This document shows, piece after piece, positions 1-8,553 of a DNA stretch of 64,000 nt (the stretch's first letter is position 1; each line of letters starts with the position of its first letter). The notes under the pieces are model-generated. The model was not told the DNA's origin. It did no database searches and was given only the letters and a program-made list of their open reading frames with translations. This stretch comes from JACTOJ01 sp032335695 (lineage in GTDB: Bacteria > Bacillota > Clostridia > Clostridiales > Clostridiaceae): positions 269,041-333,040 of the forward strand of contig NZ_JACTOJ010000003.1 in NCBI RefSeq assembly GCF_032335695.1, read 5' to 3'. The position numbers and the translations under genes were made by a program.

Positions 1-101
1 TTTTCTCCTAGCAAAATGACATCATGAGTTTGAAATTTATTTAATACATACTGTTGGGGAGTTAGGTAATTTTTTTCTAAATAATTTACGTATGCTTCCA
101 A
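1..101 (-). CDS. N-terminus of a gene cut by the window edge, possibly ChaN-like
   Basis: On the minus strand a TTG at 101-99 follows a good ribosome binding site (TGGAGGT at 114-108, 6 nt spacing) and opens 33 codons that run off the left edge. The peptide begins MEAYVNYLEKNYLTPQ and ends THDVILLGE. The last part resembles the start of ChaN/erythromycin-esterase-like proteins, where a hydrophobic strand ends in LGE. That assignment is a guess from a few residues. The gene would be transcribed divergently from the AraC-type regulator at 228. The rest of the protein is not visible. Confidence 0.5.
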   Translation of the reverse strand, partial: MEAYVNYLEKNYLTPQQYVLNKFQTHDVILLGE

Positions 102-227
102 ATTAATACCTCCAATAATTAATAACTTTATTTAAGCTTAATTTCATTATATAGAGATATGAAATTTAAAAATGGTATATAATTATAATAAATTGTACTG
201 TGTTAATATAAATTTAGGAGAGTGCTC

Positions 228-908
228 ATGGAAGATGGATTTATAAGCGATTGCTTACTTTTTATACCTTCATTTGACTTTTTATTAGATAAAAATGACA
301 TAGATAAAATATATGAAACTATTGAAAAAAAGCATAAATATGAAGCAGAGATAGAAAAAAAACTAGAAGATAAGAAAATAGATCTATTTATATGGCAGGG
401 AGTTTTAGTTAGGAAGTTATCTATTAGTAAAAATACAGTTATGAATACTATAATGCATGAAACCTACAATAAGTTCTATAACCAAATAAAAGATAGCAGT
501 ACATTAAAAGAATTGCAGGTATTAGAAAAGGAAATATTCTATACATATTCAAATTTTGCTATTTACTACACTGAGGTTACTAATAACTATACTTTAAATA
601 AAATATTGAAATATATACATTTAAATATTGAAAATTATATTTCCTTAAAGAATATGAGTGAAGAATTGAACCTATCAAAACCCTATATTAGCCTAGTGTT
701 TAAAAAGCATTTAGGTACTACCGTTATGGACTATGTAACCAATTTAAAGGTTAACAGAGCTAAAGCATTATTGTCAAATACAGCTTTAAGCATCATGGAA
801 ATATCTCAAATATTAGGATTTTACGATTCTAGCCATTTTTCGAAGGTGTTTAAAAATATTACTGGTATGAATCCCCGCGGATATAGGGATAAGTATATTG
901 AAAACTAA
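228..908 (+). CDS. AraC family transcriptional regulator
   Basis: A 226-residue protein whose last 100 residues form an AraC/XylS DNA-binding domain with two helix-turn-helix units. The first unit lies around NMSEELNLSKPYISLVFKK, and the second contains the family signature IMEISQILGFYDSSHFSKVF, followed by the usual GMNPRGYRD ending. The N-terminal 125 residues are lysine- and glutamate-rich and show no recognisable cupin, so the ligand cannot be predicted. I start at the ATG at 228, 7 nt after TAGGAG. The GTG at 222 sits almost on the ribosome binding site. The gene is divergent from the partial gene at the left edge and upstream of a LacI regulator, so a role in carbohydrate control is possible but not shown. 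Confidence 0.85.
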   Translation: MEDGFISDCLLFIPSFDFLLDKNDIDKIYETIEKKHKYEAEIEKKLEDKKIDLFIWQGVLVRKLSISKNTVMNTIMHETYNKFYNQIKDSSTLKELQVLEKEIFYTYSNFAIYYTEVTNNYTLNKILKYIHLNIENYISLKNMSEELNLSKPYISLVFKKHLGTTVMDYVTNLKVNRAKALLSNTALSIMEISQILGFYDSSHFSKVFKNITGMNPRGYRDKYIEN

Positions 909-977
909 AAAAGATATGCAGTGGCAGTAAGACCAGAAATATTTTGAATGCTGATGGGGATTATTTAATAAATAAGT

Positions 978-1006
978 TTGATTAAGCAGATAAGATATTA
1001 TATAAT
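978..1006 (+). promoter_or_regulatory. Sigma-A promoter of the LacI gene
   Basis: TTGATT at 978-983 and TATAAT at 1001-1006 are separated by 17 nt. They lie just upstream of the CCGG-centred operator and of the LacI-family gene. The match is by inspection only. Confidence 0.6.
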
Positions 1007-1010
1007 AGTA

Positions 1011-1026
1011 ATGTATCCGGTTACAT
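1011..1026. promoter_or_regulatory. LacI-family operator, autoregulatory site
   Basis: ATGTATCCGGTTACAT is a 16-bp inverted repeat centred on CCGG with one mismatched pair. CCGG- or CG-centred palindromes are typical LacI/GalR operators. It lies a few bases downstream of the -10 box at 1001-1006, where a bound repressor would block transcription. A closely related palindrome (core GTAACCGGTTAC) precedes the beta-galactosidase gene at 2218-2229, so the same protein probably controls both. Confidence 0.65.
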
Positions 1027-1091
1027 TCCTTAAATGGAGAAAATAAAATATAAATGGTAACAATACAATAATGATAAAACAGGTGAATTTT

Positions 1092-2120
1092 ATGCGCAAG
1101 AAAAATATAACTGTACGAGATATAGCAAGAGAGGCTAATGTGTCTGTTGCCACAGTTTCCAGATTTATTAATAATAAGGGCGTGTTAAGCGAGGAAACTG
1201 CTGCTAAAGTTCAATTTGTAATTGAGAAATATAATTTCATACCTAATGAATTGGCAAGAAGTTTATATACTAAAAAATCAAAAATGCTGGGGTTTGTTGT
1301 ACCTGATATTACAAACGGCTTTTATTCTCAGCTATGTTTAGAGGTTGAAAAATCTGCTGTTGAATTAGGTTATAATGTATTTCTATGCAACTCAATGAAT
1401 GATCGTAAGCTGGAATCCTTGTATCTAGAAAAGCTAGCTGAGAGACAAGTGGACGGAATTATTCTAGCAGGTGGAAGAATCAATGATACTATCAATAATC
1501 CGGAGCACATTGATGAAATGAAAAAAATACTTCCGCATGTACCAGTGGTTATGATCAATGGAAAAATGGATGGCGTAGAGAGTTATAGGGTATTCTCAGA
1601 CGAAAAAGAAGCTGTTTTTAAGATGCTGCAATATCTTACTAATTTGGGGCACAGAAAAATTGGACTTATAGGTGGAAGCTCAGGCATTACTTCTTTTGAT
1701 ATAAAGAAAGATGCCTTTTTAGAAGCAGCCGATAAAATGAAATTTGTATATAAGGATCAGTGGATTATAGAAGGTGGGTATTCTATAGAAGGAGGGATCG
1801 TAAGTATGAGCAAGCTTTTGCAAAATGCAGAAATGCCTTCAGCGGTTATAGCAATTAATGATTTGGTAGCTGCAGGGGCTCTAAAGGTGTGCAATAAGCA
1901 AAGAGTAAGGATTCCAGATGAACTATCCATCATAGGCTTTGACAATATTGATTTATGCAAGGTAACAAAGCCTGAATTAACCACCATGGCTCATCCATAT
2001 GAAAAATTAGGAAAGAAAGCTGTAGAAGCAGTAAATAAACTAGTGAACGGAGAGATACCAGAACTAGAAATCTCGTTAGATACAGAACTGGTTATAAGGG
2101 ATTCCTGCAGACGTATATAA
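1092..2120 (+). CDS. LacI/GalR family transcriptional repressor
   Basis: A 342-residue regulator. The N-terminus has the LacI headpiece ITVRDIAREANVSVATVSRF followed by the hinge-helix region NELARSLYTKK. The remainder is a periplasmic-binding-like effector domain with GFVVPDITNGFYSQL, VDGIILAGG, LGHRKIGLIGG and the C-terminal LSIIGFDN. An in-frame ATG at 1071 has no ribosome binding site, so I start at 1092, after CAGGTG. It lies between two matching CCGG palindromes and directly upstream of a GH35 beta-galactosidase, so it is probably a local galactoside-responsive repressor that also controls itself. The effector sugar is unknown. Confidence 0.9.
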   Translation: MRKKNITVRDIAREANVSVATVSRFINNKGVLSEETAAKVQFVIEKYNFIPNELARSLYTKKSKMLGFVVPDITNGFYSQLCLEVEKSAVELGYNVFLCNSMNDRKLESLYLEKLAERQVDGIILAGGRINDTINNPEHIDEMKKILPHVPVVMINGKMDGVESYRVFSDEKEAVFKMLQYLTNLGHRKIGLIGGSSGITSFDIKKDAFLEAADKMKFVYKDQWIIEGGYSIEGGIVSMSKLLQNAEMPSAVIAINDLVAAGALKVCNKQRVRIPDELSIIGFDNIDLCKVTKPELTTMAHPYEKLGKKAVEAVNKLVNGEIPELEISLDTELVIRDSCRRI

Positions 2121-2128
2121 AAGCTTAA

Positions 2129-2185
2129 GCTGTGCTTTAGAAAATATTGATTGCACAATATAAACATTTTAAAGCACAGTTTTTA
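2129..2185 (+). terminator. Terminator after the LacI gene
   Basis: CTGTGCTTTA at 2130-2139 pairs perfectly with TAAAGCACAG at 2170-2179 and is followed by a run of five T. The loop is long, about 30 nt. It lies right after the stop codon at 2120 and separates the repressor from the beta-galactosidase unit. Confidence 0.65.
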
Positions 2186-2217
2186 GACTAAAACAGTAAA
2201 AACTTTTCAACATGATG

Positions 2218-2229
2218 GTAACCGGTTAC
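2218..2229. promoter_or_regulatory. Operator upstream of the beta-galactosidase gene
   Basis: GTAACCGGTTAC is a perfect 12-bp palindrome. It resembles the site at 1011-1026 in front of the LacI gene, sharing CCGGTTAC. A weak promoter (TTGAGA at 2236, TATTAA at 2260) lies just downstream. I infer that this is the second operator of the adjacent repressor. Confidence 0.65.
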
Positions 2230-2298
2230 ATAAGGTTGAGATTATGGTTAAAAAAACAATATTAATGATTTTATATTAACTGTAAGGAGAAGTTAAAC

Positions 2299-2352
2299 AT
2301 GAATGATGTTAGGTCTGTATTTAAGATAAACCTTAATATGAAATTTAAATAG
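2299..2352 (+). CDS. 17-codon open reading frame ahead of the GH35 gene
   Basis: An ATG 7 nt after AAGGAGA opens a 17-residue frame (MNDVRSVFKINLNMKFK) that stops 14 nt before the beta-galactosidase start. The ribosome binding site is better than expected by chance. It may be a leader peptide. It may also be the first codons of a transporter gene that has otherwise been deleted, since GH35 and GH43 genes usually sit beside a sugar transporter and none is present here. No function can be assigned. Confidence 0.25.
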   Translation: MNDVRSVFKINLNMKFK

Positions 2353-2366
2353 GGAGATGAGTAAAA

Positions 2367-4124
2367 ATGGAAAATAAAGTTTTCGAAATTAGGGACAATT
2401 TTTATTTGGATGGAAAAGAAGTTAAAATCATATCAGGATCAATACATTATTTTAGGGTGGTTCCAGAGTATTGGAGGGATAGGCTCCAGAAGCTTAAGGC
2501 AATGGGGTGTAATACTGTAGAAACCTATGTTCCTTGGAATATGCATGAGCCTCATAAAGGAAAATTTCAGTTTGAAGGTATCACTGATTTAAGAGGATTC
2601 ATAGAATTAGCTCAGGAGCTTGGGTTATGGGTAATTGTTAGACCTTCTCCATTTATTTGTGGTGAATGGGAATTTGGAGGACTGCCTGCTTGGCTTCTAG
2701 CTGATGATGGAATGAGAGTGAGATCTAATTATGAACCTTTTTTGAGACATGTTGATGAGTATTATGAGAAATTATTCAAGATACTTACACCTCTGCAAAT
2801 AAATTATGGCGGCCCCATAATAATGATGCAGATTGAAAATGAATACGGATATTATGGAAATGATAAAAAATATCTTTCAAATCTCAGAGAAGTAATGAAA
2901 AAGTATGGAGCGGTAGTGCCTTTTGTTACTTCAGATGGAACCTGGAATGAAGCGCTAGAATCAGGAATGTTCAATAACTCAGATGTTCTGGCCACAGCAA
3001 ATTTTGGTTCGAAGGCAGAGGAACATTTTGAAAAGCTTCAAGCAGCAATAGGAAATAAGCCGCTTATGTGCATGGAATTTTGGGATGGATGGTTTACTCC
3101 TTGGGGCGGCAATGCGGGTAAAAGGGATGCAAAGGAAACCGCAGAAGAATTGGATAAAATATTAAGCAGGGGACATGTTAATTTTTATATGTTTCATGGT
3201 GGAACAAATTTTGGCTTTATGAATGGTGCTAATTATTATGATAAATTGGAACCAGATGTGACCTCTTATGACTATGATTCACCATTGTCTGAAAGTGGAG
3301 ATATAACTCCTAAGTATGAAGAGTGCAGGAAGGTTATTTCTAAATATGCAGATATTCCCAAAGTTAGGCTTTCAGCTCAAATCAGTAAGCTTGCTTATGG
3401 TAAAATAAGGGTTAACCAGAAGGTTGCTTTGTTTAACACTCTTCATACTATTTCTTCTAAGCAGTATTGTGATTATACTTTGCCTATGGAAAAACTGGGA
3501 CAAAACTATGGATATATACTTTATCATTCAAATGTAGGGCGTGGAAGAAAGGTAGAGGATTTTAAAATTTTAGGTGCTAATGACAGAGCTAAAGTATATG
3601 TAAATGAAAAAGAGGTTTTTACTCAATATGATTTAGAATTAGGAAAATCTGCTGAAATTATTTTTGATAAAGAAGAAAACAACTTGTTAGATATATTAGT
3701 TGAGAATATGGGAAGAGTGAATTTCGGAGAAAAATTGAATGCTCAGAGGAAGGGAATTAGTTATGGAGTTGAGATAGATAAGCATGCTCACGCTGGCTGG
3801 GAGCATTATACACTTCCTTTAGATAATATCAACCAAGTGGATTTTAATTTAGGCTATAAAACAGGCGTGCCTGCATTTTATAAGTTTGAGCTTGAGGTTG
3901 AAAATTTAGGGGATACTTTCTTAAAACTTGATGGCTGGGGAAAAGGCTGTGTGTTTATTAATGATTTTAATATAGGACGCTTTTGGGAAATAGGGCCGCA
4001 AAACACCTTATATATTCCTGCACCTTTGTTAAAAAAAGGCAAGAATGAAATTGTAATTTTTGAAACAGAAGGAAAAGCTTCAGATTTTATAGAGCTTGTA
4101 GATAAAGCTGATTTAGGTAAGTAA
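2367..4124 (+). CDS. Beta-galactosidase, glycoside hydrolase family 35
   Basis: A 585-residue GH35 enzyme expected to hydrolyse terminal beta-galactosides with retention. The N-terminal TIM barrel carries the family hallmarks GSIHYFR, NTVETYVPWNMHEP, RPSPFICGEWEFGGLP, MQIENEYGYYG (acid/base Glu159) and MEFWDGWF (nucleophile Glu237), then FHGGTNFGFMNGA. The C-terminal third has the jelly-roll domains usual for bacterial GH35, including VFINDFNIGRFWEIGPQ. There is no signal peptide, so it acts in the cytoplasm on imported oligosaccharides. It is preceded by a LacI operator and followed after 16 nt by a broken GH43 gene, which suggests a former galactan or arabinogalactan side-chain operon. Length and motifs look intact. 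Confidence 0.93.
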   Translation: MENKVFEIRDNFYLDGKEVKIISGSIHYFRVVPEYWRDRLQKLKAMGCNTVETYVPWNMHEPHKGKFQFEGITDLRGFIELAQELGLWVIVRPSPFICGEWEFGGLPAWLLADDGMRVRSNYEPFLRHVDEYYEKLFKILTPLQINYGGPIIMMQIENEYGYYGNDKKYLSNLREVMKKYGAVVPFVTSDGTWNEALESGMFNNSDVLATANFGSKAEEHFEKLQAAIGNKPLMCMEFWDGWFTPWGGNAGKRDAKETAEELDKILSRGHVNFYMFHGGTNFGFMNGANYYDKLEPDVTSYDYDSPLSESGDITPKYEECRKVISKYADIPKVRLSAQISKLAYGKIRVNQKVALFNTLHTISSKQYCDYTLPMEKLGQNYGYILYHSNVGRGRKVEDFKILGANDRAKVYVNEKEVFTQYDLELGKSAEIIFDKEENNLLDILVENMGRVNFGEKLNAQRKGISYGVEIDKHAHAGWEHYTLPLDNINQVDFNLGYKTGVPAFYKFELEVENLGDTFLKLDGWGKGCVFINDFNIGRFWEIGPQNTLYIPAPLLKKGKNEIVIFETEGKASDFIELVDKADLGK

Positions 4125-4140
4125 GTGAAGGGAGCAAATC

Positions 4141-4687
4141 ATGTCAGAAAGTATTTCTTCAAAAATGGATAAAAAGTATGCAGAGCCAATTGTTTTGCAA
4201 AGAGCAGATCCTTGGGTTTACAAACATTCAGATGGATTCTACTATTTTACTGCATCAGTTCCAACTTACGATAGAATAGAACTTAGAAGATCTGCTACCA
4301 TAAAAGATATAGGGAATGCACCTTCAAAAATTATATGGCAAAAACATGAAACAGGGAAAATGGGAGCACATATTTGGCTACAGATCGTAACTGTTGCATG
4401 GGACTATTAACTGCTTCTCAGGAGTACAATCTATTGGATGCTAGAGCTTGGAGCAAAAACCAATACCCTGTTCTTGATACAAATATAGAGGATAAAATTT
4501 TTGACCAGGACATAATAGTTTCACTGTTTCAGAAAATGGAATGGAAGATATTTCAATATATCATGCCAGGAACTATAGGTATTTAAAGGGAAATCCTCTA
4601 ACTGATCCTAATAGGCATACTTATGCGAAAAAAATACTATGGGATAGTGATGGAACTCCAAATTTCAAAGAAGCTCAGCAATATTAA
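4141..4687 (+). pseudogene. Broken glycoside hydrolase family 43 gene
   Basis: The first 80 residues read as the start of a GH43 five-bladed propeller enzyme: ADPWVYKHSDGFYYFTASVP contains the catalytic-base motif, then DRIELRRS and KMGAHIW. The next expected motifs are absent and the frame ends at 4410. In the +2 frame the protein resumes much later as MGLLTASQEYNLLDARAW, and a second frameshift near 4520 moves to another frame reading SFTVSENGMEDISIYHARNY and PNRHTYAKKILWDSDG, ending at 4687. So the gene has lost an internal segment and carries at least two frame breaks. It has a good ribosome binding site (GGGAGC) and was the second gene of the GH35 operon. It cannot make an active enzyme. 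Confidence 0.88.
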
Positions 4688-4706
4688 AGATGTTTTATAA
4701 AGAATA

Positions 4707-4745
4707 AAAAAGAACTCCGCCATTAAACTGGAGTTCTTTTAGTTT
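4707..4745 (+). terminator. Terminator of the GH35 operon
   Basis: AAAGAACTCC pairs with GGAGTTCTTT across an 11-nt loop and is followed by T residues. It comes 20 nt after the end of the GH43 remnant and ends the galactosidase transcription unit. Confidence 0.85.
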
Positions 4746-4869
4746 ATAGAAAATTATAAAAATTAGAATTAAGTAGTAATAGTGAATTTTAATCTTTTTT
4801 CATTATTAAACTCTCCTATGTGGTAAAATGTTACGTATAGATATATATAATTTTTATTTATAGGAGACG

Positions 4870-5682
4870 ATGAAATTGAATAAGTTTAGTAATTTCATAA
4901 AGAAATTGTTATTGATATGTTGCGTGCTTTTAATGATTTGTACTCCAATAAATGTGTTTGCTAGAGCTGGAGGAGGAAGCAGCGGAGGAGGTTCTTCTGG
5001 AGGAAGTGGTGGAACTTCTGGTGGAAGCAGGAGTTCTGACTCATATCATGGAGGTGGATCCTCAGGAGGATATAATAGGCGAAGAAACAATCCAGTAGCA
5101 GATATAATAGCAGTTTCATTAATGGCAGTATCAGCATCCATAGGAATCATTGTCATTAAAGTAAGAATGGGGCAAAAGAAGATTAAATCTGCTGCAGTTA
5201 TAAAAAGCTTATCTAAAAGCGATGATAATTGGAATTATGCTAATATAAAGCAGGATGTAGAAGAGGCCTTTTATAAGGTACAGCTTGCATGGACCGAGAG
5301 AAATCAGGATATAGCAAAGGAATACATGAGTGAAGAACTTTATATTAGGCATAAAACTCAGACTGAGTGGATGAAGGTACGAAAGGAAAAAAATATTCTT
5401 AAGAGAATGACTCTGCTAGGAGTATATCCTATAGGGGTGGAGGATTTCGAAGGAACAGAAAATGATATTCTTTGGATGCATATAAAGGCAAAATCAATAG
5501 ACTACACTATTGATGAAGAAACAAATAAAGTTACTCAAGGCTCTAAATATAGAAGGGTTTACTTTGAGGAATACTGGAAGTTCATCAGAAGGGATCATAG
5601 ATGGGTATTAGATGATATAAAGCAGTTAGAGGATATAGATGACTTAAGTTTCTTTGGGACAGAGATTGATCATAAGAAATAA
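4870..5682 (+). CDS. Tim44-like domain protein with signal peptide and Gly/Ser-rich linker
   Basis: A 270-residue protein. Residues 1-32 form a signal peptide (lysines, then LLLICCVLLMICTPI and a VFARA cleavage site). Residues 33-70 are a low-complexity Gly/Ser stretch. Residues 77-97 form a membrane helix (ADIIAVSLMAVSASIGIIVI). The C-terminal 150 residues resemble the Tim44-like fold, with AFYKVQLAWTERN, YMSEELY and a final YWKFIRRDHRWVLDDI. In this family the domain is an exposed lipid- or protein-binding module, but the bacterial function is unknown. ATG at 4870 is very close to the AGGAG, and a TTG at 4876 is an alternative start. It stands upstream of a HAD phosphatase with only 41 nt between them. 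Confidence 0.75.
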   Translation: MKLNKFSNFIKKLLLICCVLLMICTPINVFARAGGGSSGGGSSGGSGGTSGGSRSSDSYHGGGSSGGYNRRRNNPVADIIAVSLMAVSASIGIIVIKVRMGQKKIKSAAVIKSLSKSDDNWNYANIKQDVEEAFYKVQLAWTERNQDIAKEYMSEELYIRHKTQTEWMKVRKEKNILKRMTLLGVYPIGVEDFEGTENDILWMHIKAKSIDYTIDEETNKVTQGSKYRRVYFEEYWKFIRRDHRWVLDDIKQLEDIDDLSFFGTEIDHKK

Positions 5683-5723
5683 TATTAAAATACAGCGAAG
5701 AAAATCTATTAACGGAGGAAATT

Positions 5724-6563
5724 ATGAGTTATAAATTGGTATGTGTAGACATGGATGGAACTTTATTAAACACTAAGCATAAAGTGAGCACTGCCTCTAG
5801 GGAAGCTTTAAAAAAAGCTCATGACAAAGGTGTTCATATAGTTGTAAGCACGGGTAGAATGTACACTGATGCAGAAGCATATTCAAGATTAATTGGTACT
5901 AAATCAGCGGTTATAGCCTCCAATGGAGCTTATATAAGAGAGAATAATGAAATCATATATAAAAGTTTTTTTAGTGAAGAGGTATGCCTAAAATTATTTC
6001 AAATATTTTTAAGATATAATGTAAGTCCCATGTTTTATACTCCAGAGAGAATTTATTATGGAAACTTGATGTTTAAAATATTCTCCGATTATTTAAAATT
6101 ACGTGGATACATAAATAAAGCTGTAAAATATAAGTGGATTGGAAATGAAAAGCAGTGGAAAAGTGTATTTAGATTAGAAGAAGGTAATATTGTAAAATGT
6201 GAATTAATTAATACTGATGTAAATAAATTAAAGAGAGTTAGAGAAGAGTTAGAGAAGCTTAAGGAAATTCAGGTGGCAAGCTCTTCTAAAAATAATATTG
6301 AGATAAACTGTCATGGAATATCTAAAGGTACAGCGGTAGAGAGATTAGCAGCCCATTATAATATAAATAGAAAGGAAATTATAGCAATAGGTGACAGTGA
6401 GAATGACTTATCTATGATTGAATTTGCAGGCATGGGGATAGCTATGGGAAATGCTATAGATTTAGTAAAAGAGAAAGCTGATTATATTACAGAAACTAAT
6501 AGTAATGATGGAGTAGCAAAAGCTATAGATAAATTTATTAACAGTAATGAGGATAGAATATGA
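5724..6563 (+). CDS. Cof-type HAD-IIB phosphatase
   Basis: A 279-residue member of the Cof/YidA group of haloacid-dehalogenase hydrolases, which dephosphorylate small phosphorylated metabolites. Motif I is VDMDGTLLN (nucleophile Asp9 and Asp11), motif II is VVSTGR, the motif III lysine lies in NCHGISKGTAVERL, and motif IV is IGDSENDLSMIEFAG followed by GIAMGNA. The cap between motifs II and III is the alpha/beta type of subclass IIB. The substrate cannot be predicted. It starts after ACGGAGGAAATT. Its stop overlaps the start of the next gene by 4 nt (ATGA), so the two are translationally coupled. Confidence 0.92.
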   Translation: MSYKLVCVDMDGTLLNTKHKVSTASREALKKAHDKGVHIVVSTGRMYTDAEAYSRLIGTKSAVIASNGAYIRENNEIIYKSFFSEEVCLKLFQIFLRYNVSPMFYTPERIYYGNLMFKIFSDYLKLRGYINKAVKYKWIGNEKQWKSVFRLEEGNIVKCELINTDVNKLKRVREELEKLKEIQVASSSKNNIEINCHGISKGTAVERLAAHYNINRKEIIAIGDSENDLSMIEFAGMGIAMGNAIDLVKEKADYITETNSNDGVAKAIDKFINSNEDRI

Positions 6564-7273
6564 AGAAGCTAAATGTAAGCTACAACAATACAAAGATAGA
6601 ATTTGAATTATTATTGGCTCACAGAAAAACTATGAAAATCCAAATAAAAGCGCCGAATACTGTAATAGTGACTGCCCCAATTAATGTTAAAGAAGAATGG
6701 GTGCTGGAGAAAATAAAAGATAAGGGAGCTTGGATTATAAAAAAACTAGAAGAAGTGAAATCTGTCCAAATTCCTGCGGAGAAGAAATTTACTAATGGAG
6801 AACTTTTCATGTATCTAGGAAAAGAATATCCTCTTCAAATAAATATAGATACGCGGCTTAGAAAACCTAAGATTATGCTTTGGGCTGAGAAAATAATTGT
6901 AACTGCAGCTTCTAAGGAAAACCCAGTTATAAGACTATCTTTGGAGCAATGGTACAGAGAAATGGGACAAAAAGTAATAGAAGAAAGAGTTGAATATTAT
7001 CAAAAATTTTTCCCTTTGAAACCGAGAAGCGTAAAGGTTAAAGAGCAAAAAAGTATATGGGGAAGCTGCACTGGGAGAAATGATCTGTTGTTTAATTGGA
7101 GATGTACCATGGGAGTGCTTACTTCCATAGATTATGTAGTAGTGCACGAGATGAGTCATATGATACAGAAGGATCACTCAAAAAAGTTTTGGAGTATAGT
7201 AGAAGGTATACTTCCTGATTATAAGGAAAGGCAAGGTTGGCTCAAAATTAATGGTGCTAAGATGAATTTTTAA
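6560..7273 (+). CDS. YgjP-like M48-type zinc metallopeptidase (DUF45)
   Basis: A 237-residue protein of the YgjP/DUF45 family. The zinc site is VVVHEMSHMIQKDHSKKFW, with His196, Glu197 and His200 forming HExxH and His206 as the likely third ligand. The preceding WGSCTGRNDLLFNWR is a family hallmark. The N-terminal 80 residues (IKAPNTVIVTAP) form the beta-rich domain usual in this family. There is no signal peptide. Members are often associated with restriction or phosphatase genes, but the physiological substrate is unknown. Its ATG overlaps the stop of the HAD phosphatase. Confidence 0.88.
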   Translation: MKKLNVSYNNTKIEFELLLAHRKTMKIQIKAPNTVIVTAPINVKEEWVLEKIKDKGAWIIKKLEEVKSVQIPAEKKFTNGELFMYLGKEYPLQINIDTRLRKPKIMLWAEKIIVTAASKENPVIRLSLEQWYREMGQKVIEERVEYYQKFFPLKPRSVKVKEQKSIWGSCTGRNDLLFNWRCTMGVLTSIDYVVVHEMSHMIQKDHSKKFWSIVEGILPDYKERQGWLKINGAKMNF

Positions 7274-7299
7274 GCTTATGTTATATTTTACTAATTTCA

Positions 7300-7328
7300 T
7301 TGACTTTTTATATGGAATTAATTATAAT
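7300..7328 (+). promoter_or_regulatory. Sigma-A promoter of the FIST/chemoreceptor pair
   Basis: TTGACT at 7300-7305 and TATAAT at 7323-7328 are separated by 17 nt, about 110 nt upstream of the FIST gene. No operator is evident. Confidence 0.55.
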
Positions 7329-7439
7329 TATTCTGCAATAAATGTAAAATTTAATTGAAATTTTATCTTATATCAAAAAAAATATAAAAAATAAACGCTA
7401 TTTGTAATACTGTGTAATTTATTGTAGAGGGAGATATGC

Positions 7440-8540
7440 ATGAATTATAAAGTTGGAAAAAGCTCTAAAACCGATTTGGAACAAGCAATAAAGGAAGCCA
7501 CCCAAGAACTTAATTCACCTAAATTATTATTGTTTTTTTCTGATGTGGAACATTTCGAAGGATACAATGAAAAGATAGGAGAAGAGTTCAAAAATAGCAT
7601 TATTCTTGGAGCAACTACTTTTGCTGGCTTTTGTAAAGAAGGAGCTTATAAGAATACATTGCTTGTAATGGGGATTGAAGATGGCATCGAATGTTATGCA
7701 GATGTGCTTGAAGAAGCAGATAAATATCCATTAAAATATGTTGACAGATTAATAAACTGTGTGGACAAATTTAAAGATACCTCTAATACGGTATGTTTTG
7801 AGATTTCTTCATCATTAATAAGCTGTGAAGAGCTAGTCTTATCAACTCTAAACTCAGTTCTAGAAAAAAAGAACATCCCTTTATTCGGAGGCTCCTCCGG
7901 TGACTATGGAAAAGCAGAAAGAACTATGATTTCTTTCAATGGTAAAATATACGATAATGCCTGTGCTTTTGTAATAATAAAAAATCTAGGCGGAAGAATT
8001 AGGCTATACAGAGAAAATATATATAGGCCAACTACACATTTCTTTACTGCTACTAAAGTAGATGTAAGAAATCGTATAGTACATGAATTTGATAATAAAC
8101 CTGCTGCAAAGGTAATGGCTGAAGCACTGAATACAACTGTTGAAAATCTTCCAAAGTATTTAGATAGTTACCCTCTTGGAAGAATTATTGGCAACGATAT
8201 GTACATTACAGCAAACCAAGCTGTTTGCGAAAATAATGCCATGTCTTATCATGCAAGAGTTTATAATAATTCTAACATGGTGCTTTTAGAACCTGATGAT
8301 TATAAGAAGGTAATTAATGAAACCGTAGATAAAGTTAAAAAGGAGATACCTAATCCGTCCTTAAGCATAATGATAAATTGCTTGGCGCGATCCATGCTTT
8401 TCGAAAAAGATGGATACATAAATGAATTTGCAAAAAATATGAGCATAGCTTTAGGAAATTATATAGGCTTTGCAGGTTATGGAGAACAGCTTAATCATCA
8501 GCATTTTAATCAAACTATGGTTCTTGCTGTATTTGAATAG
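7440..8540 (+). CDS. FIST domain sensory protein
   Basis: A 366-residue protein with the FIST N and C domains. FIST is a predicted small-ligand (amino-acid-like) sensing module often linked to GGDEF, kinase or chemotaxis outputs. Diagnostic segments include SKTDLEQAIKEATQEL near the N-terminus, SIILGATTFAGF, PLFGGSSGDYG near residue 155, and the C-terminal LSIMINCLARSMLFE and IGFAGYGEQ. There is no membrane helix, signal peptide or output domain. The next gene, 13 nt downstream, is a soluble chemoreceptor with no sensor domain of its own. I infer that the two form a split cytoplasmic receptor. The start follows GAGGGAGATATGC. Confidence 0.88.
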   Translation: MNYKVGKSSKTDLEQAIKEATQELNSPKLLLFFSDVEHFEGYNEKIGEEFKNSIILGATTFAGFCKEGAYKNTLLVMGIEDGIECYADVLEEADKYPLKYVDRLINCVDKFKDTSNTVCFEISSSLISCEELVLSTLNSVLEKKNIPLFGGSSGDYGKAERTMISFNGKIYDNACAFVIIKNLGGRIRLYRENIYRPTTHFFTATKVDVRNRIVHEFDNKPAAKVMAEALNTTVENLPKYLDSYPLGRIIGNDMYITANQAVCENNAMSYHARVYNNSNMVLLEPDDYKKVINETVDKVKKEIPNPSLSIMINCLARSMLFEKDGYINEFAKNMSIALGNYIGFAGYGEQLNHQHFNQTMVLAVFE

Positions 8541-8553
8541 GTGAGGTATAGAT

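Noticed and set aside
909..1000. Remnant of a coding sequence after the AraC gene
   Set aside because: Short readable pieces occur in different frames, but none gives a recognisable family motif.
1370..1987. Minus-strand frames within the LacI gene
   Set aside because: They are shadows of the intact plus-strand repressor and lack ribosome binding sites.
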